A DNA stretch of 64,000 nucleotides from Palaemon carinicauda (GCF_036898095.1 NC_090751.1:71598970-71662969), one strand, 5' to 3'. Shown: positions 12,770 through 24,389, counted from the first letter of the stretch. Notes: generated by a model from the letters alone, not told the origin. Made by a program: numbers and translations.

Positions 12770-14710
12770 GCTATGATACAACCCTAGTTGGAAAAGTGGG
12801 ATTCCATAACCCCAGAGGCTCCAACAAGGAAAAATAGCCCAGTGAGGAAAGGAAATAAGGAAATAAATAAACTATATGAGAATTAATGTACAATCAAAAT
12901 TAAATATTTTAAGAACAGTATCAACTATAGAACAAGATATTTCCTATATAAACTATAAAAAGACTTACATCAGCCTGTTCAACATGAAAACATTTGTTGC
13001 AAGTTTGAGGCTTTGAAGTTCTACCGATTTCACTGCCCAGTTAGGAAGATTATTCCATAACTTGGTCACAGCTGGACGAAAACTTCTAGAATACTACGTA
13101 GTATTGAGCTTCATGATGGAGAAGGCATGACTTTATGAACTAACTGCATGTCTAATATTATGAAAAGGATGGTACTGTCCAGGAAGATCCGAATGTAAAG
13201 GATGGTCAGAGTTATAAAAAGTCTTATGCAACATGCATAACGAAGTAATTAAACGACAGTACAAGAGATTAATATCTACATCAGAAATAAGAAATTCAAT
13301 AGACCGTAAGTTCCTGTCCAACAAAGTAAGATGAGAATCAGCTGATGAAGATCCGATAGGAGATAATGCTCGAAATGAGGTAGAATGAAAGAATTAAAAC
13401 ACTTCTTCAGAAAAGATTGATCACCGAAAATCTTACAAGACATTCTCAATAAGACATTTTTTTTAGTGCAATTGAAGAAGACTCAGACCGGATGTGTTTC
13501 TCAAAAGTAAACTTGCTATCAATAATTTCTGTTGCTAAGAAAAGACCCACGGACTCCCAAATGCATGAGTTTGAAAACATGATTAACATGGTCAAAGGCA
13601 GCACTAAAATCAAGTCCAATCATACAAACTTCCTGACCACAATCAAGGGATTTCTGTACAGCGTTGGAGATTAAAAGAAAGGCAACACATACTCCAAGGT
13701 CTTTACGAAAGCCAAATTGCAAACTAGGAAACAGATGATTACCTTCAGCAAACCTATTTAGACATTTTGCCAAAAGATGTTCAAAACCTTTAGACAGTAG
13801 GGTGGTAATGGAAATTGGGTGGTAATCAGTTGGAATTGAGCTACCACAAACACATTTACATAGTGGAGTAACATTGTCATTTCTCTAACAGGTGCTAAAA
13901 GTTCCTCTTATTGCTAACTTGCACAAAATACAGATAACTTTGGAGCTAAGAAATCTGCAGTCTTTATATAAAAGAGACTAAAAATTCCATTGGGTCTACA
14001 CCTCCATAAGCATCAAAGTCCATCAAGAGAGCTTTAATTTTACGAGACTAAAAAGCTAAGCTAGTTAGTTTAGCCTCAGGGAAACAAGAATGAGAAAGAT
14101 TAAGTTTCTCATTACTCTACTTATTGTCAAACTCATCAGACTTTTCCTTTGGACAGCGAGTGACAGAGCCATCTGGTTTAAGTAAGTGAGGAACTGTTAC
14201 ATCTACACCAAAGAGGGCAGATTTAAGGGTAGCCCACCACTTACTTTCCTGGGTTGTATCAGACAGGGTTTCTTTTAAGGTTAAATTGTATTCCTTTTCA
14301 GTTGAAGCATAGACTCTCTGAGGAAAAGCTTTAAGCTGAGTATAGTTATTCCAAGTCAAATCTTATCTTTTACCCTTCCAAAGATGATGGGCTCCGATTT
14401 CTCCAAATAAGCTCGTCTACAAGCATCATTGAACCAGGGTTTTGTCGTCACTATCTACCTTATCACACGAGAAGGACTACCCCTATCAATTATGTTTACT
14501 AGATTCTCATTCCAAGGAATAACAGGACCAACACTATTATAGAATTGAGACTAATTCAAACCCAAAAGATCACTCAAAAGGCCATTCCAGTCTGCTTGAG
14601 ATCTTATATAAATCTTACATGAGTTTGATACATCTGGAACAGGCTGCTCAGTCTTAACACTAATGAAATCAAGGCATGATTAGATGTCCCAACTTTAGAT
14701 GCACCCTTAC
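12709..14710 (-). mobile_element. 5'-truncated APE-type non-LTR retrotransposon E1
   Basis: Minus-strand copy of the same family as 22.9-25.77 kb (E2). From 14710 downward it covers the end of the endonuclease region, the linker with the TWNNYTQLKAFPQRVYAST block (14359-14117), the RT with LDFSAAFDHVNH (13773-13519), the C-terminal block with MLDRNLRSIEFLISD (13324-13133), and a 3' UTR. It ends in a trinucleotide tail. Stops and frameshifts make it non-functional. Unlike E2 it still holds the segment between the linker and the RT finger region. Confidence 0.8.
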
Positions 14711-16795
14711 TTGATGCATGCTATTAAGGTTATCTATCAGGAAAGAAATTAATAAATATTGCAATTTTTAGATTTTAGGGGCTTACATTGAAAAGTTTAA
14801 ATGGATCTAGGAAAAGAGAGCGACTAGAAAATACGCTAGTTACATAAAAATGGAAATACGTGTTACAAATAAATATAGCTATCTATAAATAGCAATTAAG
14901 ATAAAACCTGTCAACAAAATTAAGTTAGTAGTCAATCTTGCTTTACAGTGCACTTCCTATCTCTACAAGACTCTGTAGTATCGACACTCATTTATGCAGG
15001 GCCGGTAAATTTTCTATAATTCAGCAGTCAGGAAATAAGGAACCATTAACATTTCGAAAGTGCTGACACATGAATGTCTCTTGTAAAACACAATAACTGC
15101 TCAAGACAATAACAAAAGTTTCTTATTGATATAAAGCCTTAGTAAGATGACAAGTGAGATATTTTATGAAACCAGTGGAAATCATAACTACTGTTGATGG
15201 AAAAAGTAAATATTTCTATGAAATATTAAAAGATCTTAGAACACCGTGGACATCCTGTAAAAAATTAAACCACTAATAAATCAAAATTTTCTTTAAAATG
15301 CTAAAAGATCTTGAAACACCGATGACATCCTGAAAAATATCTTTACAGCATTGGTAAAATAAAATCTGTAGAGATACGGGAAGCTTTAGAAAAAAATATA
15401 TATCACTATATGGTAGCCTTTTCAATTAGTTTTTATGACCTGTGGAAATGACAACATTAAGTAATAGGAATGACGTATAGCATTGTTCAAATACATATAC
15501 AGGTATACCATTAGGTGCAGCATTACCAGTGTATAATGAATCACGAAGGGCTAGAACGTTATATGACTGTCCAATCAAATTCTTGCTAGAGGACCGTACT
15601 TTAGCACAACTGTGACTATCACACTTACTGATACGCTTCAGGTCTATTTTAGGTGCCAAAGGTCAATTTACTTTAAATTAGAGGCATGTAAATAAGATTT
15701 ACATCATTTGCCTAATACACTATGTTATTTTCAAGGCTTAAAAATACTACTGTACTTGTGAAAAAACCAGGCAAGATAGGTTCAAACTCAAGAAGATCGC
15801 GTTGATAATGTCAGTCACTTCAAAAACTGCGAAGCGTAATTACTGTACAAGTTTCTGGCACGTACGGTCTAGATATAAAGTAGCTCAACCGTGCTGGCCT
15901 GTATGCTTCGAGAGTCTATGGCTAGCGAAGTCCGGAACATTTTAATCAGTTTAAACTACTTAAGATCCAATGTATAAGGAATTAACTGATTAGATCTAAT
16001 TATACATTATAAACTCGTAATTGTTTCTTACAGGTATACTGGCCCCTAAGAACTCAGTACAATATTGAAATGATTAAGACTTCGAGATTAAAAGCATAGC
16101 AATCTTAGTAAATAACGAATACCTCCTTTATTATGATAGTCTTCTTTCAAACCACCATTTGGAAGAGAGGAAATATATCAACATTTCTGAGAATTTAAAT
16201 GACTTTTAAATAAAATGGAATATACATCAGATATATTTTCGAAAGAATTACTGGGTAACCTCATATCGATTTTTTTCTGTGCTATCAGTGCAGATGAGAA
16301 GCGCCTTAATTAAAGCGACAAGTATCTAAGAGAAACTTCCAATAAAGACTGTCTAGCCATAAAGGTGTAATTGATTTTCCATAGGTTTTGTTTATATCTA
16401 ACCTTCATTATAGTCTGTTTGTTAGAAACTGACGGTAAATAACTGGAGTCAATACCATTGAAGCTTTTATCTGATTTCTGGTTCGCCACTGGATTTGAAT
16501 TGTAAACTGTGGTGGATAGTGGGCAGGATGAGTTTCCGCCATTTACACTTAGTTCAATGAACATCTACTGATATTTACTGTTAGCTCCTAAGAAACAGAT
16601 TATAGTTAATAAAGGTGATATAGTCTGAAGATGGAGGATTTAATTACGAGCATGAAAGATCAATTTTGGAAATTTACCTGGTTTGATTTTCAAGTTATCC
16701 AAATAAAGCCCCACGATACATTCTGCAAATCTACTTGGTTGTTAGAGAATTTCGAAATGTATTTGTCAGTTCATCAGTAGTGATTATATCCTATT
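14711..16795. other. Region without a supported gene
   Basis: AT-rich sequence with scattered short open frames of 60-84 residues and no recognisable motif. Nothing is supported between the 5' end of E1 and the truncated gypsy copy D2. Confidence 0.5.
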
Positions 16796-16798
16796 TAC

Positions 16799-17583
16799 TT
16801 AAGAAAAGTGACGGACAGCCAAATGCACCACCAGCAATTTGCGGTTGAAGGTATAGCCGGATTCCAAAGCAGACAGTTTTGTACTGAAGAAGGACATTGG
16901 GTGGGGCGAGCCATTGATTACTTGACTGAGTACTGTACCAATAGCAACATCACTGGCATCGGTGAAGAAAAGGAGAGGTGCGTGTGACATGAGAATAGTG
17001 AGAGTGGCCGCCGTTGATAGGGCATTCTTTGTGTTGCAGAATTCTGCTTCTTGAAGGGGGTCCCACTTCAGGTGTAGAGGGGGCAAGAGTGGCAGTGATG
17101 GCTGGTAGGAAACGTTGATAATAGTTGATCATGCCCAAGAATTCTGGCCATGCTTTGAAAGTTGAGAGCAAGGGGAAGTTCTGAACAGCTGGTACCTTTT
17201 CAGGGAGAAGGTGAGCCCCCCAGGAGTGATACAGTGCCCTAAGAAGGATAGAAGGCACACATATTGTACCGGACTACAAGGTCATTTTGTTGTATGCAGT
17301 CAAGCATAATGTGTAGGTGATGGAGGCTTTCCTCTTTGGAAGAAGAGAACACAAGTATATCATCCATGTAACATAAACAGAAGATGAGGTCCCCTATGAT
17401 GCCATCCACGAGGCTTTGAAAGGTGGGTCCAGCATTAAGAGGGCCAAAACAGGAGTAATTAACGCTGTATATACCAAAGGGGGTGATGATGGTGGTCTTG
17501 TGGATGTCTTCTGGGTTCATGGGTACCTGATAATACCCATTCGGGTGGGTGTCGACTTTGGTTATAAGATACTTCATGGGCAA
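16799..17583 (-). pseudogene. RT and partial RNase H of D2
   Basis: Frames at 17583-17239 and 17086-16799 give GYYQVPMNPEDI, FGPLNAGPTFQSLVDG, CYMDDILVFSSS (the RT catalytic Y-M-D-D) and then RNase H with FFTDASDVAIGTVL. A frameshifted stretch lies between them. The copy ends inside RNase H. Confidence 0.75.
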
Positions 17584-17617
17584 AATATCGATATCAGGTT
17601 AAACCGGCAGCTTGTAC

Positions 17618-18049
17618 TCAACGGGCATGAAGTAGGTTCACCTCACATGGAGAGCCATATATGGCAGGTTGCAGGCAAGCAATACTGATAATTTCCCTAA
17701 GGACGAGTGAAGCTTTTTGGTCCCCTAACGGTTGTTGAGAGCGCTGAAAAAGTTTGGCTATACGGATAGCTAGCGATGCCAAGTGCTGTTCTAGGGCAAC
17801 GTACGCTATTGGGGTGTCTCCTCCCTTGCAATACCAATCAGAGACTTCCAGGAAGGTGTCCACGGGGATTGCCGAGAGAACATATCTTGCTTTGGTGTTT
17901 GAGCGAGTCCACCCTTTGATGCGGAATTGGACCTCTGCTCTCTGAAACCAGACAAATGCTTTTTCACTGGCAAAGGGTGGTAATTTCAGGGGAGTAGCAT
18001 TGTTAGAAGAGTCAGGGTCGGAGGGTGGCATTATCAAGCAGTAAGACAT
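17618..18049 (-). pseudogene. gag N-terminal part of D2
   Basis: A 143-residue minus-strand frame is co-linear with the Gag at 43650-44456: LKLPPFASEKAFVWFQRAEV, TKARYVLSAIPVDTF, IAKLFQRSQQPLGDQ and SPCEVNLL appear in the same order. It is cut by a frameshift at its end, and the remaining Gag is lost in the internal deletion. Not functional. Confidence 0.75.
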
Positions 18050-18098
18050 GGCAGTGAGGGGGAAGGGGGAGGGAGCCGATCACTTAGATGGTCCCCAA

Positions 18099-18346
18099 TG
18101 TGCATGTGAGCTGTTAGGTTGTATCTGAGAGCATGGTGATTGCAGCTAACTTTATTTCAACAGATAGCAAGTTTATATACAACAGATTCAGGACAAGAAG
18201 GTCACAAAAATTCTAACAAAAATAAAATCCCGAAAACGTAGGCTTAAACAGTTTCTGCTGACAATGGGGTGTGGAGCGAGATATACAATAAAAAGAAAAT
18301 ACTCACACAGTGTGTGAAACACGAGCGGTATAGAAGTGTGGATAAA
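18099..18346 (-). repeat. 5' LTR of D2
   Basis: On the minus strand it starts near tataccgctcgtgtttcaca and ends at tgcaca, followed by ttggggacc, a mutated form of the primer-binding sequence that follows the LTR of element B (ttggtgacc). The length of about 248 bp is close to the 240-255 bp LTRs of B. Confidence 0.6.
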
Positions 18347-19332
18347 GATGTAAAATTTAGATTATGTAAAATATGTAATATAAAACATAAAATATGATAT
18401 TGTTTTGTAAAATGTGCATATTCTTTTTAGATTTGTAATAAGATTATATATTTTTAAGACATCCAAATTATTCAATTCTTTGACTTTTTTCTATTACTCC
18501 AAAAACTATTCAAGTCGTAGACCTAAAGAATCTAAATTGAGGATTTTAGATAATTGATCTAACAACAAGGCATTGCCAAGCTCTTCGATTTACCTAGCTT
18601 TGGTAGTCACAGATTAAGATAACAACGTGCCGAGCATTCCTCTTCTTTTGTTGGGGAATCGAGAGAAAATTTTTGATTCTAAAAAAAATTTGTTTCACGG
18701 TATCACGATCACTCCAACGAAGAAAGTTGAGATCAGTGTTTAGTGAAGCCACTACAGACTGCAAGGATAATTTTGTCCCCAGCAAAGTTGGCCAGATGGC
18801 AGTGAAATGACGAACTTTATGAAGAGCATCGTGCTTCCCTTTAGGATTGTTTATTTCAGAAGTAAAGTAGTAAAACTGCAGACTCTATTATGAATTTCAC
18901 GAAAAGAATAGTACCTTCAAGGCAGATTTGACCTAAGAGATGTATTACTTTTTGTTTTGTTTGAAATCAGATCTTAATAGTAAATCTTTACTCTTTCCAC
19001 CTTATAATTAGAATAAATCGAAGGGTATCATTATGATTTTAAACGAATACAACTGAGAGCTAATCTGTTTACAAAATAAAGATAAAGCGAGACAATAATT
19101 GAAAATGTACGTAATTTTACAATCAATCTTACTTATCTGGATATATATTGTAACAAACATTCATAAGCCAAAAAGACAATCATTACAACATAACATTGAA
19201 ATATTACACATATGGACATATATTAATGGTAAACCTGATGATGATGATACTTATTATAAAATTATTCTTTGAGAAAAAAAATTACTGTACATTGGATATC
19301 TATGAACACAATCATGCATGATATACACATAC

Positions 19333-19334
<2 letters not shown>
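18347..19334. other. Region without a supported gene
   Basis: AT-rich DNA with short unconvincing open frames. Nothing is recognised between D2 and the GA microsatellite. Confidence 0.5.

Positions 19335-19409
<75 letters not shown>
19335..19409. repeat. (AG)n microsatellite
   Basis: About 37 uninterrupted AG units. The poly-Leu/Ser open frame across it on the minus strand is repeat translation. Confidence 0.95.
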
Positions 19410-19411
<2 letters not shown>

Positions 19412-19539
19412 TTATATTTGAGCGTAGACATATGGAAATACAACAATTGGGAAACCAGAGGTAGGGCATGTAAATGGAATTAGAACTGTAAGCTTTAGAA
19501 TTACTGTAACTACTTACCGTCTCTCATCCCACTACTTAT

Positions 19540-20984
19540 TTTGATACAATGGTGCCTTGCTTAAATTAACAGTTACTTAGGACTTTTGGTGAAGGGTGTA
19601 CATGGTAAACTTTCAAGTCATATCATGTTGAGTATTGTGTTTAGTGATGACACTATAGACTGTTCTATCCACACGGGTGACTTTAAGTATAACAGACAGA
19701 CACAAGTGCCAAGCATACCTATATGCAATGTGTTCCTAGTAACAACAGAATGATTAGTGGAATTCTTATATTTCCCATAGAGTGGCTGGTGTTTCCTTTT
19801 CAGATGAAACTGATTTTATTTTCTGTTATTACTGTTTATGCTTCTGTGCAGAATTGTTCAGTGTAATATGTAATTGATTACATCTATGATTTCAAAATTT
19901 ATTGTAATAAACAATAGAACGAATCTTTGCGTCTCTTTCACCCCAAACATTCCAGTTTAAGTATAAAGTCAGAGCATCCTTGATTCTTTTAATATTTAAG
20001 AAAATATCGGAACTAAGATTACTACTGTTCCAAGCAAACAGGTAAGAACTTATTGTACTAGACTGTTCATTTTACTGTTTAAGGTTTCCTACACGTATAT
20101 AAACCTGTCTGTCTCTTTAACACCAGACCCGGGAGGTACCAGTAGCCTGCACAGATCAATACCATCCAAGTACAAACTATGCTTTAAGTATATGATGATA
20201 CTAATATACAAACTGTTTGCTAGATTGTTCCTTGAACTCACAATCCTCGGGTTTTTTCCTGGAGTCTGCCCAGACTCTTCCCTGTAGGGAGCAGGAAGCG
20301 CTGACATATTTCATGGTCAGCTGATTGATGTATAACGGTAACATCAAGTGACTCTCGGTCTAGAAGACCAAAAGGAAAGATTTATCTCGAGATGGACGGC
20401 ACTATTGAAAATCCAGAGATACATTAATGCTCTGGTAAACTTCCATCACGACGACATGGCCTGACCCCAAAAAACGGATTTTGAGCGAAGCGAAAAATCT
20501 ATTTTTGGGTGAGGTAGCCATGTCGTCCTGATGGACCCACCCTCTTTTTGACAAAAGGATAATGAATCCCTCCCTATGGTACTGTATCTGCAACACCTAC
20601 AAAGGTACAAAGAATGGCTTGGTGGCGCCTCGCGGTGGCGATTCGGCGCACTATTTACAGTACAGTAGGAGTGTCGAGAGCGTTGTCTCTTTAACGACTC
20701 TCCTTATTCTTGCCACTCTTTCCCCTCGAAGCGAAAGCGCTATTGGGGGTGTAGATATCCATGAGACGTGTCAAGAATACGTCCTCTGATATTACGCGAT
20801 ATCCCTTTTAAAAATTTTAAGGGATATTTGCTCCAGGAGTTAGAATTCTGGATACCTTTGGTAAATTCTCTGGGATATATCACTGTAGACAAATATACCT
20901 AGGAAGCTACTAATGAAGGAACTTCCATCAGGACGACATGGCTACCTCATCCAAAAATAGATTTTTCACTTCGCTCAAAATCCA
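19540..20984 (+). mobile_element. 3' end fragment of a DIRS-like element (C3)
   Basis: It matches the region downstream of the recombinase gene of C2 in order: the tttccttttcagatgaaa block (19794), an AATAAACAA polyadenylation-like site (19906), the gactcttccctgtagggagc block (20273), the internal complementary region (20440-20534) and the right terminal repeat ending tcgctcaaaatcc at about 20984. All coding sequence is missing. Either a 5' deletion left this 3' part, or it is a non-autonomous derivative. The aagccatggcgtcc block of the C1 subfamily is here gacgacatgg, placing it with C2. Confidence 0.7.
20440..20534 (+). repeat. Internal complementary region of C3
   Basis: This 95-bp segment is the reverse complement of the two outer ends joined head to tail: cttccatcacgacgacatgg (complement of a 5' end) followed by cggattttgagcgaagcg up to gtcctgatgg, which pairs with the right end at about 20926-20984. 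DIRS elements use such a region to template a closed circle. Confidence 0.65.
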
Positions 20985-22389
20985 TTTATTCACATATTTT
21001 ATTTGTGTATTTAAGAGATGTATAGCCAGCTTGTAAGGTGAGTTTCACTCACGTAGGATTAAGTAAATGTATGCAAATTACATGAGACTTTTGGTATTCA
21101 TTTAGTTATATTTTCATTCAGTTCTGTATATGTAAATTTATGTAACCTTAAAGAATTAGATTTTTATTTCATGTAGTTTTGTCATGAAGTCTTATGTACT
21201 CTTATTAAAAGGTATATTGTATGTCACATATGCTAGTGATTACATCATGTTTCCACGGGGTTGGAAAAGGCATGAAAATTTTAGACTAAAAAATTTCATT
21301 TTTTCAATGTTACGAGCGAGGTGAGCGGAGTTAGCTGAGAGGGAGTTGCCTCAAAAGCAACGTTAGTACCCTTCTTCATATTACTAGGTTGGCAACCTTA
21401 CGCTGCTATAGCCATGTCTCCATGCTACGTGAATGATTTACTAGAACTTTCTAGAGTGAATTAAGTTAATATATAAGCATCTAGCAACGCATAGGAGACG
21501 AGAGATCCAGCCTAACCCTCAGAAGAGCCATCGCCTGACAGTCCTCTCCAGCATCTATTCAGCCACTACGTATCTCCTATGCAACGTTCATCGTGTTTTC
21601 CTCTCCAACGTGCATAGTCTTTTCTCTCAAATGTGAATAGTGTTTGATCAAACATGGAAATTTCTGTGGTTTAAATTATAAGAATTGTCATGTATATGTG
21701 AGTGCCAGAATATTATAAAGATTAATTGGTATTTGTAACTAGCTCTGTGTAATTAGGTTAAACAGTAAAGTGTATTTACTTTTGCTTAACCGTTTGGTAA
21801 TCTTGTGTGAGCCAAAGGCTGGGAGAGTATCAGTTAAGTATATGTAAGTGCAGCTCTGATTTATTTTCTATAAGTTTTAATTTATTATTAATTCATTAAT
21901 TGTCAAAATTAAATATTGTCATAAATTAATTTCTAGTGAAACAAGTAATTGTATATATTTCTTTTTTTTTTTTTGCAGTGTCTTTCCTTTTGTCCTAGTC
22001 TAAGGTTTAGTTCAGATTAAAAATTTCGAGTGATTTACTTTTGTTTTTTTTTTTGAATTGTTAACTCTTTATACAATATATTTATTTTTGTAAATTGTGC
22101 ATTATTTCGATCACCAATACTTTTCTCATTGCTTTGCTTGTATCCCCTGACTAAGAACCGAAGTAAGAGGTTGACTTAAAGATATTTCCCGTTAAATATA
22201 AAGTAATCACCTAGTTTTGTTATGAGTGTAAAGTAAAGAGACCTTTAGATGTTCATTGTTCCTATATATTATCGTCTGGGAGTTTCGTATTATTCTCAGA
22301 GCTTAGAGTTTTTTTCTCTTGTGTATCAAATTATGTATTATAAAGCAGGTGAGTTTGGGAGCTAAGGAATTTACGGAATTCTCTTGTCG

Positions 22390-22390
<1 letters not shown>
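20985..22390. other. Unassigned region with a possible solitary LTR
   Basis: No coding signal. A TATA-like tatataag lies at about 21469-21477, 30 bases before a purine-rich possible start site, inside a stretch (about 21220-21830) with promoter-like composition. Poly-T runs followed by gcag (21961-21979) look like a splice acceptor. I cannot find a matching second LTR or terminal inverted bases, so the LTR reading is weak. Confidence 0.25.

Positions 22391-22428
<38 letters not shown>
22391..22428. repeat. (TA)n microsatellite
   Basis: About 18 TA units, forming the 3' tail of the minus-strand SINE. Confidence 0.9.
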
Positions 22429-22430
<2 letters not shown>

Positions 22431-22553
22431 AAGCAAACGTGATTTCAATCAATGTAAATATCACCCACGAATGGCATTTAATACCGAATTCTATCTTGGG
22501 AATATATATCCGCTTGGAATTCATTTCATGGTAACAGCTTCTGGCCGGGTGGA

Positions 22554-22612
22554 GATTCGAACCCACACCTGTTCGGCTGGAAACCATGCCTACAGTGACT
22601 CAACCGACTGAG
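22554..22612 (-). promoter_or_regulatory. Internal RNA polymerase III promoter (A and B boxes) of the SINE
   Basis: The B box gggttcgaatc is nearly the consensus GGTTCGANTCC. The A box is degenerate. Position and order are as in tRNA genes on the minus strand. Confidence 0.55.
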
Positions 22613-22998
22613 GGTACACTCGGGCACACTATTCTATCTTATTATTTTTTTTCTTCCTCTTGTTTTTTTGAAATGGTGTGTTGGGCAGGCTTAATAGAAG
22701 GGCCATGGATGCCTGGTGGTTTATCATGAGGTTGTCTTTTCCTTTTCTGATTCTTTTTCTTCTCAAAACCATCCTTACTATCCTCCCTTCAGTTGAAGTG
22801 GATATCTTGGAAGGTATTTAGCCTTGCATGGCGTACCAGCTCCTCTATATTGGACAGTTTTTCCGACTTTTTCTCTATAGTCTATGGGTTTGATCAATCA
22901 CTTTATTTATATTTCTGTACATATTGTTTTTGTTATAATTCTTGTTAAACCAGTTTTTAAGTATGATGCCTCTTTTTTATTTCTATTAATTCTTATGC

Positions 22999-23816
22999 TG
23001 TCTGGAGAGATTGAGCGAAATCCGGGATCAGTACGTCCTAGATTTCGTTAATGTCGTCTTCTGTATTACAATATTCGTGGTCTTCATGCAAATATCCAAG
23101 ACCTTGCAGTGGCGTCCAGACAGTATGATATTCTTTTGTGCTCAGAAACTTTGGTTTCCAATATGAGGCACTCATCTGAGCTTCTTATAACTGGTTTTAA
23201 GAAGCCAATAATGCTGAAACGTGATGCCATCCCTAGGGCCAGGGGAATGCTGGTGTATATTAGGACCAAGTACCCTGCTTCTCATAAGTCCTGCTATCAA
23301 TGTGGATGTCATGAGATTCAGGTAATAAAAGTTTGTGGCAGGCATAACAACTTTTATTTGTGTTCGATATACCGGAATCCAGACAAGGATGATTCTATCT
23401 TTGATTGTCTTCTTACCATTATGGCTAAGATACAAGAAGATGATAGAAAGGCTTCTTTTGTCTTTGTTGGTGATTTTAATGCTCACCATAGAGAGTGGTT
23501 AAGTTCTATCTCTCCAACCGATCGCTATGGCTTAAGAGCTTTAGACTTTACCTCTGAATCAGGCTGTGAGCAAATCATAAATGAAGCTACTCACAGGTCT
23601 GGTAATAGCTTGGACCTTGTATACACTGACTCCCCTGGCGTTATAACTAGTAAGGTTAGTTCTCCAGTTGGGATGTCTGATCATGCCTTGATTTCATTAG
23701 TAGTGAAGACTGAGCAGCCTGTCCCTGATATATCATACTCTTGTAAAATTTATATGAAATCCCAAGCAGACTGGAATAGGATTTTGCATTACCTTTTGTG
23801 CTTGAATTGGTCATAA
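22999..23816 (+). pseudogene. AP-type endonuclease domain of E2
   Basis: A 235-residue frame opens at 23109; similarity begins upstream near 23060 (YYNIRGLHANIQDL). Landmarks of the exonuclease-endonuclease-phosphatase fold are visible: ILLCSETLV (metal-binding Glu), YRNPDKDD, FVFVGDFNAHH (catalytic GDFN-H), NSLDLVYTDSPG and GMSDHALIS (SDH motif). It would nick target DNA for target-primed reverse transcription. A stop at 23814-23816 and a frameshift separate it from the RT. Key residues look intact. Confidence 0.85.
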
Positions 23817-23909
23817 TTATATAATAGTGTAGATCCTGTTGTCCCTTTGAATGAGAATCTAGTCAACATAATTGATAAGCGTATCCCTTCTCGTGTGCTA
23901 AGGTACTGA

Positions 23910-24218
23910 GTGAAGGACAAACCGTGGTTCAATGATGATTGTAGACGTGCTTATTTGGAGAAGCAGGAGGCCTATCATCTTTGGAATGGTAACAGATCAG
24001 ATTTGACCTGGAACAACTATACTCAGCTTCGACCTTTTGCTCAGAGAGTTTATGCCTCAACTGAAAAGGAGTACAATTTATCCATAAAAGAAACCCTTTC
24101 TAGTACAACTCAGGAACATAAATGGTGGTCTATCCTTAAATCTGCACTCTTGGGTGTAGATGCAACAGTTCCTCCTTTACTTAAACCAGATGGCTCAGTC
24201 ACTCACTGTCCAAAGTAA
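23910..24218 (+). pseudogene. Linker between endonuclease and RT of E2
   Basis: A 102-residue frame with DKPWFNDDCRRAYLEKQEAY, SDLTWNNYTQL and EHKWWSILKSALLGVDATVP is typical of the region between endonuclease and RT in Jockey/CR1-like elements. The same block occurs in E1 at 14359-14117 on the minus strand. Flanking stops show that it is a fragment of one broken frame. Confidence 0.75.
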
Positions 24219-24389
24219 AAGGCAACCCCTTTGGCTGATGTTTTGACAGTAAACAGAGTAATGAAAAACTTGAACTTCCTAGTTTAGCTTTTCGATCTCG
24301 TGAGATTAAAGCTCTGTTGATGTACCTTGATGCTTATGGAGGTGTAGATCCAAATGGTATTTTTCCTTTGTTTTTTATAAAGACAGCAG

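Larger units (their letters stand above)
16799..18346 (-). mobile_element. Internally deleted CsRn1-like gypsy copy D2
   Basis: Minus-strand copy of the B/D family. From 18346 down it has a 5' LTR, gag, then RT and the start of RNase H, breaking at about 16800 within the RNase H block that ends LAVRHF. The gag segment LPMK-LMTKVD runs directly into the RT block GYYQVPMNPEDI near 17565-17540. The gag C-terminus, zinc motif, protease and N-terminal RT are thus removed, about 1.1 kb relative to element B. Stops and frameshifts are also present. Confidence 0.8.
22391..22620 (-). mobile_element. tRNA-derived SINE with a (TA)n tail
   Basis: Read on the minus strand from about 22620, a tRNA-like head contains an A-box-like tcagtcggttgagtcactg (about 22594-22612) and a B box gggttcgaatc (22554-22564), about 30-40 bases apart. 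A unique body of about 120 bp follows, ending in a (TA)n tail (22391-22428). This is the architecture of an RNA polymerase III SINE. The cognate tRNA is not identified. It would be mobilised by a partner non-LTR element. Confidence 0.7.

Noticed and set aside
22554..22620. Functional tRNA gene
   Set aside because: A and B boxes are present, but the acceptor stem does not pair and the sequence continues into a SINE body and tail.
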